Assembly (NCBI RefSeq): GCF_011762125.1
Contig: NZ_JAASQN010000003.1
Span: forward strand, 310,001-374,000
Reading direction: 5' to 3'
DNA length: 64,000 bases
Source of the DNA: Sphingopyxis panaciterrae
GTDB taxonomy: Bacteria; Pseudomonadota; Alphaproteobacteria; Sphingomonadales; Sphingomonadaceae
The position numbers and the translations under genes were made by a program. Shown here piece by piece: positions 20,255 through 30,631 of the stretch. Each line of letters begins with the position of its first letter. The first letter of the stretch is position 1. The notes under the pieces are model-generated. The model was given only the letters and a program-made list of their open reading frames with translations. It did no database searches and had not been told where the DNA came from.

Positions 20255-21246
20255 ATGGTGACGACCAGCTTGCCGACCGCGCTGCGGTTGCCGAGCTTGG
20301 CGATCGCCTGGCCGCCATCGGCGAGGGCGAAGCTTTCGGTGACCCGCGGCTTGATCTTGCCCTGTTCCCACAGCTGGAACAGCCGCGCGATATTGGCGCG
20401 GTTGCGTTCGGGTTCGCGCGCCACGAATGCCCCCCAGAAGACCCCCGCGACGTCGCAGCTCTTGAGCAGGGTCAGGTTGAGCGGCAGGCGCGGGATGCCG
20501 GCGGGGAAGCCGACGACCAGATAGCGCCCCTCCCACGCGATTGAACGCAGCGCGGGCTCGGCATAATCGCCGCCAACCGCATCGTAGACGACGTTTGCGC
20601 CATTCGCGCCGACGGCCTCCTTGAACTTGTTGGCGAGCTCTTTTGACTGGTCCTTGTCGAACGGCTGGCGGCCATAGACGACGACTTCGTCGGCGCCCGC
20701 CTGGCGCGCGACATCGGCTTTCTCTTCGCTTGACACGCCCGCGACGACCCGGGCGCCGAACGCCTTGCCCAGCTCGACCGCGGCGATGCCGACGCCGCCC
20801 GATGCGCCGAGGACGAGCAAGGTGTCGCCTTCCTGGATATGGCCGCGGTCGACGAGCGCGTGGATGCTGGTGCCATAGGTCATCAGCAGCGACGCGCCTG
20901 CGGCGAAATCATGCGCCTCGGGCAGATGATAGACATTGTGCACCGACACCGCGACCGCTTCGGACATGCCGCCGTTGCCGCAGCCGGCGATAACGCGGTC
21001 GCCGACCTTGAATTCGCTGACGCCCTCGCCGACCTCGGCGACCAGCCCCGCGACCTCGCCGCCGGGGGCAAAGGGGCGTTCGGGGCGGAACTGATATTTA
21101 TCCTCGATGATCAGCACGTCGGGAAAATTCACCGCGCAGGCCTTCACGTCGATCACGATCTGGCCCTTGCCCGCGACCGGACGCGGCAGCTCGCCCAAGG
21201 TGAGCGTTTCGGGGCCACCGGTTGCGGTCGACAAAAGCGCCTTCAT
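20251..21246 (-). CDS. NADPH:quinone oxidoreductase family protein
   Basis: A 331-aa zinc-free medium-chain dehydrogenase: GroES-like N-terminal domain, then the NADPH-binding motif LVLGASGGVGIAAVELGKA at about 145-163. No zinc-ligand cysteine set is evident, fitting the quinone oxidoreductase branch. Two adjacent ATGs exist; the second (21246) has better spacing from the GAGGAG site. It lies 29 bp after leuD in the same direction. Confidence 0.9.
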   Translation of the reverse strand: MKALLSTATGGPETLTLGELPRPVAGKGQIVIDVKACAVNFPDVLIIEDKYQFRPERPFAPGGEVAGLVAEVGEGVSEFKVGDRVIAGCGNGGMSEAVAVSVHNVYHLPEAHDFAAGASLLMTYGTSIHALVDRGHIQEGDTLLVLGASGGVGIAAVELGKAFGARVVAGVSSEEKADVARQAGADEVVVYGRQPFDKDQSKELANKFKEAVGANGANVVYDAVGGDYAEPALRSIAWEGRYLVVGFPAGIPRLPLNLTLLKSCDVAGVFWGAFVAREPERNRANIARLFQLWEQGKIKPRVTESFALADGGQAIAKLGNRSAVGKLVVTI

Positions 21247-21275
21247 CATCTTCTCCTCTATAAAGTCGGTCAGCC

Positions 21276-21866
21276 TTATGCCGCGGGGCGCAGCCATGGG
21301 TGATCGGCGTCGAGCTTCTGCTCATAGGCCGCGATCGCCGCGTCGCTCTTTTCGGTCAGCGAAATCTCGTCGAGCCCTTCGAGCAGGCACATCTTGCGGA
21401 ACGGGTCGATCTCGAAAGTGAAGCGGTCCTGAAATGGCGTCGTCACCGTCTGCGTGTCGAGGTCGACGTGGACCGGATCGGTCTTGGCGACCTCCATCAG
21501 CCGGTCGATCGCCGCCTGCGGCAGCACGACGGGCAGGATGCCGTTCTTGACTGCGTTGCCCGAGAAAATGTCGGAGTAGGACGGCGCGATGACGACGCGG
21601 ATGCCAAGGTCGCCGATCGCCCAGGCGGCATGCTCGCGGCTCGACCCGCACCCGAAATTGTCGCCGGCGATCAGGATCGGCGCGCCCTTATATTCGGCGC
21701 TGTCGAACAGATTGTCCGGATCGGCGCGCAGCGTCTCGAACGCGCCGCGGCCCATGCCCTCGCGGCTCGTCGTCTTCAGCCAGTGCGCCGGGATGATGAC
21801 GTCGGTGTCGACATTCTTGAGCCCCAGCGGAATCGCGCGGCCTTCGACGTTCTCGAGTCGTTTCAT
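21276..21866 (-). CDS. leuD: 3-isopropylmalate dehydratase small subunit
   Basis: Swivel subunit of isopropylmalate isomerase in leucine synthesis, 196 aa, with [16 protein letters not shown] near residue 18 and the conserved [21 protein letters not shown]. Its ATG overlaps the leuC stop (ATGA). leuB is not in the window. Confidence 0.97.
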   Translation of the reverse strand: MKRLENVEGRAIPLGLKNVDTDVIIPAHWLKTTSREGMGRGAFETLRADPDNLFDSAEYKGAPILIAGDNFGCGSSREHAAWAIGDLGIRVVIAPSYSDIFSGNAVKNGILPVVLPQAAIDRLMEVAKTDPVHVDLDTQTVTTPFQDRFTFEIDPFRKMCLLEGLDEISLTEKSDAAIAAYEQKLDADHPWLRPAA

Positions 21867-23293
21867 GCCAGCAGCTCCCGGACATCGGTGAGCTTGCCGG
21901 TCACCGCCGCCGCCGCCGCCATTGCGGGGCTGACGAGGTGGGTGCGGCTGCCCGGGCCCTGACGGCCGACGAAGTTGCGGTTGCTGGTGCTGGCGCAGCG
22001 TTCGCCCGCGGGCACCTTGTCGGGATTCATCGCGAGGCACGCCGAACAGCCCGGCTCGCGCCATTCGAGCCCGGCGTCGGTGAAGATGCGGTCGAGCCCT
22101 TCGGCCTCGGCCTGTGCCTTCACGAGACCCGACCCCGGGACGACGATCGCCCAGCGGACATTGGCGGCCTTGCGGCGGCCCTTGATCACCGCCGCGGCGG
22201 CGCGCAGATCCTCGATGCGGCTGTTGGTGCAGCTGCCGATGAAGATATTTTCGACCGGCACGTCCTGCATCCGCATGCCGGGCTCCAACCCCATATAGGC
22301 GAGCGATTTTGCGGCCGCGGCCTGTTTCGACGGGTCGGTGAAGCTTTCGGGATCGGGGACGAGCCCGGTGATCGGCACGACATCTTCGGGGCTGGTGCCC
22401 CACGTCACGCTCGGCGCGATATCGGCGGCGTCGATGATCACCACCTTGTCGTAGGTCGCGCCCGGATCGGTCGCGAGGCTCTTCCACCACGCGACCGCGG
22501 CATCCCAATCGGCGCCCTTCGGCGCATAGGGACGCCCCCTGATATAGGCGAACGTCGTCTCGTCGGGCGCGATCAGCCCGGCGCGCGCGCCGCCCTCGAT
22601 CGCCATGTTGCTGACGGTCAGGCGGCCCTCGACCGACAGGGCGCGGATCGCGCTGCCGGTATATTCGATGACATGGCCGGTGCCGCCCGCGGCGCCGATG
22701 ACGCCGGTGATGTGGAGGATGATGTCCTTTGCCGACACGCCCGGGCCGACGTCGCCTTCGACGCGCACTTCCATCGTCTTCGCCGGCTGGAGCAGCAAGG
22801 TCTGCGTCGCGAGCACATGTTCGACCTCGCTCGTCCCGATGCCGAAGGCCAAGGCGCCGATGCCGCCATGGCACGCGGTGTGGCTGTCGCCGCAGACGAT
22901 CGTCGTGCCGGGCAGCGAAAAGCCCTGCTCGGGCCCGACGACATGGACGATGCCCTGCTCGGGCGCGACCGCGTCGATGTAGCGGATGCCATATTCGGGG
23001 GCATTTTTTTCGAGCGCTGCCAATTGTGCCGCGCTTTCGGGATCGGCGATCGGCAGCTTGTTGCCGGCTGCGTCGAGCCGCGCCGTCGTCTGCACATTAT
23101 GGTCGGGCACCGCGAGCGTGAGGTCGGGGCGGCGCACCGTGCGCCCGCTCGCGCGTAGCCCCGCGAACGCCTGCGGGCTGGTGACTTCATGGACCAGGTG
23201 GCGGTCGATGAAGATCAAAGCGGTACCATCGGGGCGCTGTTCGACGACATGCGCGTCCCAGATTTTCTCATAAAGGGTGCGGGGCCGAGTCAT
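21863..23293 (-). CDS. leuC: 3-isopropylmalate dehydratase large subunit
   Basis: Aconitase-family enzyme, 476 aa, interconverting 2- and 3-isopropylmalate with a 4Fe-4S cluster. Cluster cysteines appear in [16 protein letters not shown] and [39 protein letters not shown] is the family signature. The start at 23293 ([15 protein letters not shown]) matches family N termini; longer ORF starts read back into the repeat. Confidence 0.97.
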   Translation of the reverse strand: MTRPRTLYEKIWDAHVVEQRPDGTALIFIDRHLVHEVTSPQAFAGLRASGRTVRRPDLTLAVPDHNVQTTARLDAAGNKLPIADPESAAQLAALEKNAPEYGIRYIDAVAPEQGIVHVVGPEQGFSLPGTTIVCGDSHTACHGGIGALAFGIGTSEVEHVLATQTLLLQPAKTMEVRVEGDVGPGVSAKDIILHITGVIGAAGGTGHVIEYTGSAIRALSVEGRLTVSNMAIEGGARAGLIAPDETTFAYIRGRPYAPKGADWDAAVAWWKSLATDPGATYDKVVIIDAADIAPSVTWGTSPEDVVPITGLVPDPESFTDPSKQAAAAKSLAYMGLEPGMRMQDVPVENIFIGSCTNSRIEDLRAAAAVIKGRRKAANVRWAIVVPGSGLVKAQAEAEGLDRIFTDAGLEWREPGCSACLAMNPDKVPAGERCASTSNRNFVGRQGPGSRTHLVSPAMAAAAAVTGKLTDVRELLA

Positions 23294-23382
23294 GCCGGAC
23301 CACTTACGCCTACCGCATAACAATGCAAGCGAGTGGCACAGGAAAACGCAATTTTCGGTCGTGCCCTCGCTCCCTTCATTCG

Positions 23383-23456
23383 CCATGCCGGACTTGATCC
23401 GGCATCCCGCTTTGCGACGGTGAAGCAGCGGGACCCCGGATCGGTCCGGGGTCGCG
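23383..23456. repeat. REP-like foldback element, family A
   Basis: GCCATGCCGGACTTGATCCG and GCGGGACCCCGGATCGGTCC halves around CATCCCGC. Located in the divergent leuC/crtZ gap, so promoters for both must lie around it. Confidence 0.85.
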
Positions 23457-23504
23457 AGGGCGCGGTAGTGGCGTTGCTTCTGCAACAAGCCTATACTCAC
23501 GGCC

Positions 23505-24023
23505 ATGTCGACGCTCGCCATCACCCTGCTCATCCTCGCCACCGTCGTGGCGATGGAGTTTGTCGCCTGGGCGAGCCACAAATATATCATGCACGGTTTC
23601 GGCTGGGCGTGGCACCGCGACCATCATGAGCCGCACGGCAGGCGGCTGGAGAAGAACGACCTGTTCGCGATTTTCGGCGCCGCGATGAGCATTTCGATGT
23701 TCATAACCGGCAGCCCGATGATCATGGGCGTGCGGGCGTGGGAGCCGGGGACGTGGATCGGGCTCGGCATCCTCTTCTATGGCATCATCTACACGCTCGT
23801 GCACGACGGGCTGGTCCATCAGCGCTATTTCCGCTGGGTGCCGCGGCGCGGCTATGCGAAGCGGCTGGTGCAGGCGCACAAGCTCCACCATGCGACGACA
23901 TCGAAGGAAGGCGGGGTCAGCTTCGGCTTCGTTTTTGCGCGCGATCCGGCGAAGCTGAAGGCCGAGTTGAAAGCGCAGCGCGAGGCGGGGGTTGCGGTGG
24001 TGCGGGAAGCGCTGGCGGAGTGA
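23505..24023 (+). CDS. crtZ: Beta-carotene hydroxylase, CrtZ type
   Basis: A 172-aa membrane di-iron hydroxylase with the four histidine clusters of Crt[20 protein letters not shown] and HKLHHA. It adds the 3/3'-hydroxyl groups to carotenoid rings, giving zeaxanthin/nostoxanthin-type pigments typical of yellow sphingomonads (known). It is a lone gene here, without other crt genes. Confidence 0.92.
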   Translation: MSTLAITLLILATVVAMEFVAWASHKYIMHGFGWAWHRDHHEPHGRRLEKNDLFAIFGAAMSISMFITGSPMIMGVRAWEPGTWIGLGILFYGIIYTLVHDGLVHQRYFRWVPRRGYAKRLVQAHKLHHATTSKEGGVSFGFVFARDPAKLKAELKAQREAGVAVVREALAE

Positions 24024-24047
24024 TTTGCGCTATTGCGGGCGGCGGCT

Positions 24048-24063
24048 TTGGGGTGGGGAGCGG
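24048..24063 (+). repeat. 16-bp repeat module
   Basis: TTGGGGTGGGGAGCGG, identical to 16407-16422; again directly upstream of a family A element. Confidence 0.8.
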
Positions 24064-24084
24064 GCCATAGGCATCACCCATTTT

Positions 24085-24176
24085 CGTCATCCCGGGCTTG
24101 ACCCGGGATCCCGCTTTTTTGAAGGTGGCGCAGGTTTCGACGTCCAGCGGGACCCCGGGTCAAGTCCGGGGTGACG
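24085..24176. repeat. REP-like foldback element, family A
   Basis: CGTCATCCCGGGCTTGACCC paired with GGGTCAAGTCCGGGGTGACG, plus inner CCCGC/GCGGG. In the convergent crtZ/GST gap. Confidence 0.9.
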
Positions 24177-24235
24177 AAAAAGGAAACGTCCACTTTCGGC
24201 CGTTAGAAGACATCATCGCGGGCGTCCCGATGCGA

Positions 24236-24916
24236 TCAAGCCGTCCGGTAATCCGCCGTAATCGCTCCCGCTGCCGTCAGTTCCGCCTCATGGCTTTCCT
24301 CGCGCCAGCTTTCGGCCAGCGCCTGCCGCTCCCATTCGACCATCGCCGGGTGCGCGAGCATATGGTCGACCCATGCCTGTCCGGCCCCGACATCAAGGCC
24401 ATAGGTGCGGATGCGGAACGCGACGGGGGCGAAGAAGGCATCGACGGCGGTAAAGCGGTCGCCGGCCAGGAAGGGGCCGCCGAACCGCGACAGGCCTTCC
24501 TCGAACAATTCGCCGACGCGCGCGACATCGCCGCGCAGCGCGTCGGATGCCGGTTTCGGAGCAACGCGAACGCCGACATTCATGGTGCAATCGCCGCGCA
24601 GCGCCGCAAAGCCGCTATGCATTTCCGCCGCCGCGCACTGCGCCCAGGCGCGCGCGTCGGGATCCGCGGGCCATACGCCCGCGTGGCGGTCGGCGAGATA
24701 GAGCGCAATCCCGAGCGAGTCGTGAACGGTCCGCCCCTCGTCGAGCAGCACCGGCACCTGCCCGGTCGGCGAAAAGCTGCGGAATTCGTCATAATTGACC
24801 GGATTGGTAAAGGGCTCGATATGGTCTTCGAACGCTATGCCGAGCGCGCGCATCAGCACCCATGGGCGCAGCGACCAGCTCGAATAATTGCGGTTCGCGG
24901 TGATCAGCACATACAT
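24236..24916 (-). CDS. Glutathione S-transferase family protein
   Basis: A 226-aa GST: thioredoxin-like N-terminal domain beginning YVLITANRNYSSWSLRPWVLMRALG (Ser-type active-site region) and containing GQVPVLLDEGRTVHDSLGIALYLAD, followed by an all-helical C-terminal domain. Substrate unknown. Its start overlaps the stop of the upstream epimerase by 13 bp. Confidence 0.9.
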   Translation of the reverse strand: MYVLITANRNYSSWSLRPWVLMRALGIAFEDHIEPFTNPVNYDEFRSFSPTGQVPVLLDEGRTVHDSLGIALYLADRHAGVWPADPDARAWAQCAAAEMHSGFAALRGDCTMNVGVRVAPKPASDALRGDVARVGELFEEGLSRFGGPFLAGDRFTAVDAFFAPVAFRIRTYGLDVGAGQAWVDHMLAHPAMVEWERQALAESWREESHEAELTAAGAITADYRTA

Positions 24917-25881
24917 GAATCGCGCTCCTGACGGGCGATGGGGGATATATAGCCGGGGTCGTGCGCAAAGGGCTGCGCAGTGCGGTTGCGGAGCGCGGCG
25001 AGTACGCTGCCGAAGTCGCTTCGGGCGCGCCAGCCGAAACGGCGCTCGGCGCGCGACGGGTCGTAGACGCGGTCGATGGTTTCGGGCAGCACCCAGCCTG
25101 CGGCGGCATAGAGTGCGGCCGCGTCGGGATGGTGGCGCGCGATCACCGCACGCGCGTCGCGCGCGAGCTCTTCGGCCTCCGCGCGCGCGAAGGGCGGCGG
25201 CGCCGACAGGATGAAGGTGTCGCAGCCGATCGCCGGTGCGGCCTCCAGCGCGGCGAGATGCGCCGCGGCGGCATCCTCGACCGTCAGGCGGCGGTTCAGC
25301 AGCTCGTTCGCCTTCAGGTTCGGGCCGCTCGGGCTGGCATGCGTGTCGTCATCCTCGGGGAAGAAGCGGCCGGTGCGCAGGATCAGGGCGGCGATGCCAT
25401 GCTCGCGGTGCACAAGCTTCACCGCCTGTTCGGCGGCAAGCTTGGTGATGCCATAGATGTTGCGCGGTTCGATCGGACCGAAATCCTCATCCATCCACCA
25501 CGCGCCGGCCTCGCCCGCGCCGGCGCGCACGTCGCTGCGGATCATCAGCGAGGTGGTCGAGGTGAAGAGGAAGCGGTCGTTCCCCGCCGCGACCGCCGCC
25601 TCGATCAGGTTCAGCGTGCTCGTGACATTGACGTCGATGAAGGCTTGCCTCGGATAACGGACGATGTCGGGCTTGTGCAGCGCGCCGCCGTGGATGATCG
25701 CCTCTATGCCATACTCGCCCATCGTCCGCTCGATCAGCGCGCGGTCGGCGACGGTGCCGACGACCTGCGTGTGCGTGCCGGGCGCGACGTCGAGCCCGGT
25801 GACCTTATGGCCGCTATCGGCAAGAAGCGGTGCCAGATAACGCCCCAGCCAGCCAGACGAACCGGTCAGCAGCACGCGCAT
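24904..25881 (-). CDS. NAD-dependent epimerase/dehydratase family protein
   Basis: A 325-aa extended SDR with cofactor motif VLLTGSSGWLGRYLAPLL at the N terminus, a Ser-Thr (FTSTTSLM) segment and catalytic YGITK. The substrate is probably a nucleotide sugar or similar, but not identifiable. The start at 25881 follows GAGGAGAATC. It is co-directional with the GST, with overlapping ends. Confidence 0.87.
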   Translation of the reverse strand: MRVLLTGSSGWLGRYLAPLLADSGHKVTGLDVAPGTHTQVVGTVADRALIERTMGEYGIEAIIHGGALHKPDIVRYPRQAFIDVNVTSTLNLIEAAVAAGNDRFLFTSTTSLMIRSDVRAGAGEAGAWWMDEDFGPIEPRNIYGITKLAAEQAVKLVHREHGIAALILRTGRFFPEDDDTHASPSGPNLKANELLNRRLTVEDAAAAHLAALEAAPAIGCDTFILSAPPPFARAEAEELARDARAVIARHHPDAAALYAAAGWVLPETIDRVYDPSRAERRFGWRARSDFGSVLAALRNRTAQPFAHDPGYISPIARQERDSCMC

Positions 25882-25948
25882 CGATGATTCTCCTCTCAGC
25901 TCTCGCCGCGCGCCTGATACACAAGCGGCGGACAGGGGAGCAAGCCCG

Positions 25949-27259
25949 CTACCCCTTCGGCACCGCAACGATCGGTCCGGCGCGGACGGGTTCGCGTTTT
26001 GCCGGCGGCAATTCGCTGAGGTCGAGCCAGCGCGCATCGGGGCGCTTGTGATAGCTGTCGATCGCCGCGAAGGGGATCCGGAACGGGAAGCCCCAATTGC
26101 TGTTCCACAGGGCCACGACCCCCGTCCGCGTCGCGGGTTCGAAAATCATCGTCGCGCGATAACCTGCCACCGCGCCCGAATGGCCTTCGAGCCGGTGGCC
26201 GCCGTAGATAAAGCTCCGCCAGCCGAGACCATAGGCCGCGTCCTTGTTGGCCTGGCGCAGCGCGCCGCCGTACAGATGCGCCGTCCCCACCCGGGGGCGA
26301 TGGGCGATCTGCAACACCGCCTCGGGCAGCACATCGGGCCGGGTTCCCATCATCGCCCGCATCCAGGTGGCAAAATCGACGATATCGCTTTCGACTCCGG
26401 CCGCCGCGGGAACGCGCCAATAGGCCTCCTTGACCGGACTGACCTGCGCGCCATTGTGCGGCCTGGCCCAGTCCTTGGCGCCGGTCAGCCGCTTCATCCC
26501 ATAGCCTGCGCTGACCATGCCGAGCGGCAGGAAGAAACGATCCTCGACCGCATCGGCGAACGGCTTGTCCGCCGCCTGGGCCAGTATCTCGCTCGCCGTG
26601 TCGAAGGCGATATTCTGATAGGTGTGGCACGTGCCGGGCTCGCATTGCAGCGGCGCCGCGGCGAGGCCCTGACGGAGCAGGACGGGATCCTGCCCTTCCT
26701 CCAGCTTTTCGTCATAGGCGTTTTTGGTGAGCCCGGTGCGCTGAGCCAGCAGGTCGGCCAAGCTGATCCGTTGCTCGGCGCCGCCAGGCAGGCGCAGCGA
26801 TGTGTGCCAGGCGGCGACCGGGCGGTCGAGGTCGACCGTGCCGTTCGCGGCCAGCGCGGCGGCTAGCGTCCCCGTCGCGGTTTTCGACACCGACGCCCAG
26901 CGGAACAGCGTGTGCAGGGTGACCGGCGCACCGGTCGATCTGTCGGCGACGCCATAGGCGCGGACGAAACGCAGTTCGCCGTCTTCGACCACCGCGACCG
27001 CCAGCCCGGCCATCTCGGGCCGCTGCGCCAGCGCCGCAAGTTCGCGGTCGAACCCGGCATAGTCGATCCGCCCGCGCCATTCGGCGGGCGTGTCGGGCAG
27101 GTTTTCCGCGGCCCTGATCGGGATCGCGACGCTGACCAGCGGATGGCCGCCGCCAAAGGCCTGGAGCCCGAACCAGCCGGTGAAGCCCAGCGCTACGACG
27201 GCACCCAGGCCGAGCAGAACGCGCGGCACGGACGATTTGCGATTAGATGGCGACCTCAT
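25949..27259 (-). CDS. Serine hydrolase, class C beta-lactamase-like
   Basis: A 436-aa protein with an N-terminal membrane anchor or signal (residues 11-33) and the beta-lactamase/penicillin-binding fold: SVSK (Ser123, Lys126) as SxxK, HTYQN as YxN, and HSGAVAG near the third motif. Family members include esterases and peptidases; resistance should not be assumed. Its start overlaps the end of scoB by 17 bp, so it is the last gene of that operon. Confidence 0.87.
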   Translation of the reverse strand: MRSPSNRKSSVPRVLLGLGAVVALGFTGWFGLQAFGGGHPLVSVAIPIRAAENLPDTPAEWRGRIDYAGFDRELAALAQRPEMAGLAVAVVEDGELRFVRAYGVADRSTGAPVTLHTLFRWASVSKTATGTLAAALAANGTVDLDRPVAAWHTSLRLPGGAEQRISLADLLAQRTGLTKNAYDEKLEEGQDPVLLRQGLAAAPLQCEPGTCHTYQNIAFDTASEILAQAADKPFADAVEDRFFLPLGMVSAGYGMKRLTGAKDWARPHNGAQVSPVKEAYWRVPAAAGVESDIVDFATWMRAMMGTRPDVLPEAVLQIAHRPRVGTAHLYGGALRQANKDAAYGLGWRSFIYGGHRLEGHSGAVAGYRATMIFEPATRTGVVALWNSNWGFPFRIPFAAIDSYHKRPDARWLDLSELPPAKREPVRAGPIVAVPKG

Positions 27260-27884
27260 AATTGGCCGTCGTCTTAGACGCGACTTCCTCCGCCGTCACC
27301 CCCGGTGCGAGCTCGATCAGTTTGAACGGGCTCGAATGATCGTCGCGCTTGAACACCGCAAGGTCGGTGATGATCATGTCGACGACATTCTTGCCGGTCA
27401 GCGGCAGCGTGCATTCGGGAATGAACTTCGGGCTGCCGTCCTTGGCATTATGTTCCATCACGACGATGATCTTCTTGACCCCGGCGACCAGGTCCATCGC
27501 ACCGCCCATGCCCTTGATCATCTTGCCCGGGATCATCCAGTTGGCGATGTCGCCGTTCTCGGCGATCTCCATCGCGCCGAGCACGGTGAGGTCGATATGC
27601 CCCCCGCGGATCATCGCGAAGCTGTCCGATGAGCTGAAATAGGCCGATTGCGGCAGTTCGCTGATCGTCTGCTTGCCCGCGTTGATCAGGTCGGGATCCT
27701 CGTCGCCCTCAAAGGGAAAGGGGCCGATACCGAGCATGCCGTTCTCCGACTGCAGCGTCACCGTCATCCCCGCCGGAATATGGTTCGCGACCAGGGTCGG
27801 AATGCCGATGCCGAGGTTGACGTAATAGCCGTCCTGCAGTTCCTTCGCGGCGCGCGCCGCCATATCATCACGCGTCCAGGGCAT
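27243..27884 (-). CDS. scoB: 3-oxoacid CoA-transferase subunit B
   Basis: Beta subunit (213 aa) of a succinyl-CoA:3-ketoacid-type CoA-transferase. The conserved [12 protein letters not shown] holds the catalytic glutamate, and [14 protein letters not shown] and GMGGAMDLV are family motifs. It is separated from its partner scoA by the phosphatase gene. The start at 27884 lies two bases from the stop of the phosphatase gene. Confidence 0.93.
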   Translation of the reverse strand: MPWTRDDMAARAAKELQDGYYVNLGIGIPTLVANHIPAGMTVTLQSENGMLGIGPFPFEGDEDPDLINAGKQTISELPQSAYFSSSDSFAMIRGGHIDLTVLGAMEIAENGDIANWMIPGKMIKGMGGAMDLVAGVKKIIVVMEHNAKDGSPKFIPECTLPLTGKNVVDMIITDLAVFKRDDHSSPFKLIELAPGVTAEEVASKTTANYEVAI

Positions 27885-27885
27885 A

Positions 27886-28782
27886 TCAGTTCGGCTCCCA
27901 TTGCTTGTCGGAGGGGAAAATATCGTCGAAGCCGCCACGGATCGATGGGCCATAGACGGGGTTGGGCAGCAGGAACCAGCCACGGCCCCAAAGACCGGCG
28001 ATCGGCTCACCCGTCGCGAGCATCTTGCGATCCGCGACCGAAAGCTCGCGGGCGTTGAAGCCCTGCGCGAAGTCGCCGAGTTGGTCGCCGCCCATCGCGA
28101 TCACGCAATAACGCGATGCGATCAGCGCGCGGCGGCCGTCCTTGCTCGCGCCGTCGGGCGTGTCGCCCATCAGGAACAAGGTCTCGCCATGCTTGAATTC
28201 GCCGAGTCCGGCGGCGCGCAGCGTATCCTCGCTACCCTTCGCATTGGCGGCGGTGCGGTTGGTGTTGACGATGACCGTCACCCCGGCGCTGCGCATCACG
28301 GCGATCGCGTCGGTGACGCCGGGCATCGCGACCGCCTTGCCAGCCCCGGTCTTTTCCCACCGGTCCCAGGTCGCGGGGTCGAAATCCTTATGCTGTTCGG
28401 CAAAATAGCGCATCGCGCCAAGGTTCCAGATCAGCGTTTCGTCGGCATCGAACACCGCCGCCAGCGGCTTGTCGCCGCAATCGTCGAAACGCGGCGCGGC
28501 AAGCGTCGACCCCTCGGCCAGCACGACCTGGCGGTGCGGGGCCGCCGAGATGGCAATCGCGCGGACATAGGCCGCGAGCGAGCGATAGACCTGGGCCGAA
28601 GCGACCGCGCCCTCAGCCGAGCCATAGAGCCATTGCTGGCCGGCGGGCGGCGAGGCCGGCACCGGCCTCTCCCCGGCCTGCGAGACCATAGCATCGGCGC
28701 TCGGCGGCTTCGGAAATGTTTGTGCGGTGGTCGCAGCACAGCCCGCGAGCAGCAGGCCGGCCGCGAGCCCGAGACTGCGCAT
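27886..28782 (-). CDS. 5'-nucleotidase, lipoprotein e(P4)-type acid phosphatase
   Basis: A 298-aa exported lipoprotein with lipobox LLLAGC (Cys15) and the HAD class B/C acid phosphatase motif [11 protein letters not shown], then [13 protein letters not shown] and [15 protein letters not shown]. Members hydrolyse nucleotide monophosphates at the outer membrane, as in NMN/NAD salvage. It is wedged between scoA (1-bp overlap, TGATG) and scoB (1-bp gap), so translation is probably coupled although no biochemical link is obvious. Confidence 0.9.
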   Translation of the reverse strand: MRSLGLAAGLLLAGCAATTAQTFPKPPSADAMVSQAGERPVPASPPAGQQWLYGSAEGAVASAQVYRSLAAYVRAIAISAAPHRQVVLAEGSTLAAPRFDDCGDKPLAAVFDADETLIWNLGAMRYFAEQHKDFDPATWDRWEKTGAGKAVAMPGVTDAIAVMRSAGVTVIVNTNRTAANAKGSEDTLRAAGLGEFKHGETLFLMGDTPDGASKDGRRALIASRYCVIAMGGDQLGDFAQGFNARELSVADRKMLATGEPIAGLWGRGWFLLPNPVYGPSIRGGFDDIFPSDKQWEPN

Positions 28783-29492
28783 CAGGCGGCTTCCCGCGGA
28801 CGCGTCGTGCGGAATTCGATCTTCTTGTCGTAGGGCGCGCCGAGGACGAGGCGCTTCACATAGATGCCGGGCAGGTGGATGCTGTCGGGGTCGAGGCTGC
28901 CGACGGGGACGATTTCCTCGACCTCGGCGACGCAGATCTTCGCGGCGGTCGCCATCGGCTGGTTGAAGTTGCGCGCGGTCTTGCGGAAGATGAGGTTGCC
29001 GCTTTCGTCGGCCTTCCATGCCTTGACGATCGCAAGGTCGGCGAAGATGCCGCGTTCGAGGATATAATCCTGGCCGTCGAAATTCTTCACTTCCTTGCCC
29101 TCGGCGACCAGCGTGCCGACGCCCGTCTTGGTGTAGAAGCCGGGGATGCCCGCGCCGCCGGCGCGGCAGCGTTCGGCGAGCGTCCCCTGCGGGCAGAATT
29201 CGACCTCGAGCTCGCCCGCCAGATATTGCCGCTCGAACTCCTTATTCTCGCCGACGTAGGAGGAGATCATCTTCTTGACCTGCTGGGTGCGGAGCAGCTT
29301 GCCGAGCCCTTCGCCGTCGATGCCGGCGTTGTTGCTGGCGATGGTCAGATTCTGCGTGCCCGCGTCGCGGATCGCGTCGATCAGCCGTTCGGGAATACCG
29401 CAAAGGCCGAAGCCGCCCGCGCAAATCTGCATGCCGTCGAAGAGCAGGCCTTCGAGTGCGGCGGCGGCGTCGGAATAGCGCTTGTTCCCCAT
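28782..29492 (-). CDS. scoA: 3-oxoacid CoA-transferase subunit A
   Basis: Alpha subunit (236 aa) with [20 protein letters not shown] and [25 protein letters not shown] motifs. It forms the CoA-transferase with ScoB for acetoacetate/ketoacid activation. It is first gene of a minus-strand operon scoA-phosphatase-scoB-serine hydrolase, divergent from a LysR gene that probably controls it. Confidence 0.93.
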   Translation of the reverse strand: MGNKRYSDAAAALEGLLFDGMQICAGGFGLCGIPERLIDAIRDAGTQNLTIASNNAGIDGEGLGKLLRTQQVKKMISSYVGENKEFERQYLAGELEVEFCPQGTLAERCRAGGAGIPGFYTKTGVGTLVAEGKEVKNFDGQDYILERGIFADLAIVKAWKADESGNLIFRKTARNFNQPMATAAKICVAEVEEIVPVGSLDPDSIHLPGIYVKRLVLGAPYDKKIEFRTTRPREAA

Positions 29493-29580
29493 GAAACAGC
29501 CTCCTTGTTGGGTGATCGCGCGCGATCTTGGCGCATTTGATCCATCAATTCTAATTACTCTATTTTTCGATTATACATAA
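29493..29580. promoter_or_regulatory. Divergent LysR/scoA control region
   Basis: An 88-bp gap with a strikingly AT-rich stretch (about 29547-29580, including ATTACTCTATTTTTCGATTA) next to the LysR start. Expected to hold both promoters and LysR (T-N11-A) sites. Confidence 0.6.
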
Positions 29581-30477
29581 ATGATGTCTATCAATCGCGT
29601 CTCGCTATATCATCTCGAAACCCTGCTGTGGATCGACCGGCTCGGGACTTTTTCGGCCGCCGCCGAGCGGCTCAACACGACCCAGCCCGCCGTGTCGGCG
29701 CGAATGCGCGAGCTGGAACAACGGCTCGGAACGACGCTGTTCCACCGCGACGGGCGCGTCATGGCGCTGACCTCGGCGGGGCGCAAGCTGGTGCGCGATT
29801 GCGACCCGCTGCTGCGCGACATGCAGGTCGCGCTGCTCGGCAGCGGCGGTTTTGGCGAAGCGAGCGGGGTGGTGCGAATCGGCGCCGGCGAAATCGCGGC
29901 GGCGAGCTGCCTTCCGGCTTTCGTCGCGGCATTGAAGGCGGACATGCCCAATGTCGGCCTCGAAATCGAGATCGACCTCACCGCGAACCTCATCCAGCAA
30001 TTGCTTACCGGGCGCACCGACATGGCGTTTGCGGCCGGGCCGATCGCGCATCCGGCGCTCAAGACACGGCCGATCGGCGAGGTCGAACTGGTGTGGCTGG
30101 CAAGCGCTGCCGTCGCGGCGGCGTTCGCGGCGGGCGAGGCGAAGCTGCCGGTCTGGTCGCTCGCCAGCCACTCGCCGATCCACGGCCGCATGCGCGACGC
30201 GATCCAGGCGTCGCGGATCGCGCCAAAGTCGCTCAACCTCTGCAACAACGCGCGCACGATGATCGACATCGCGAAGGCCGGCGGCGGGATCGGCATTTTC
30301 CCGCGCCCGATGGTGCGCGGCGAGGTTGCGGGCGGCGCGCTCGTCGAAATCGCGGCGATGCCCGCGCTCGCGCCGGTCGAATTCCATGTCGCGATGCGGG
30401 TGTCGGACACCGAACCCGTGCTCGCCGAAATTTTCGCCCGCGCGGCGATGCTCGATATCGCCGACGTATTGGGCTGA
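29581..30477 (+). CDS. LysR family transcriptional regulator
   Basis: A 298-aa LysR protein: N-terminal winged HTH (HLETLLWIDRLGTFSAAAERLNTTQPAVSARMRELEQRLG), then a periplasmic-binding-like effector domain. Divergent from scoA, which is the likely target. Two tandem ATGs at 29581 and 29584 make the first codon ambiguous. Confidence 0.93.
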   Translation: MMSINRVSLYHLETLLWIDRLGTFSAAAERLNTTQPAVSARMRELEQRLGTTLFHRDGRVMALTSAGRKLVRDCDPLLRDMQVALLGSGGFGEASGVVRIGAGEIAAASCLPAFVAALKADMPNVGLEIEIDLTANLIQQLLTGRTDMAFAAGPIAHPALKTRPIGEVELVWLASAAVAAAFAAGEAKLPVWSLASHSPIHGRMRDAIQASRIAPKSLNLCNNARTMIDIAKAGGGIGIFPRPMVRGEVAGGALVEIAAMPALAPVEFHVAMRVSDTEPVLAEIFARAAMLDIADVLG

Positions 30478-30508
30478 TCTATGTTTTGCGCCGGACCTTG
30501 CCAGTTAT

Positions 30509-30598
30509 CGTCATCCCGGGCTTGACCCGGGATCCCGCTTTTTTCGGCTGAGCGCTTCCTGGTTTCAAGCGGGACCCCGGGTCAAGTCCGGGATGACG
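30509..30598. repeat. REP-like foldback element, family A
   Basis: CGTCATCCCGGGCTTGACCC paired with GGGTCAAGTCCGGGATGACG, inner CCCGCTTTT/AAGCGGG. Fills the convergent LysR/HAD gap. Confidence 0.9.
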
Positions 30599-30631
30599 AA
30601 GAAGGGAAATGATAACAACAGGCCGGAACCC

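Noticed and set aside
25949..27259. Antibiotic-resistance beta-lactamase
   Set aside because: SxxK and YxN motifs are shared by many esterases and peptidases; no evidence of resistance function.
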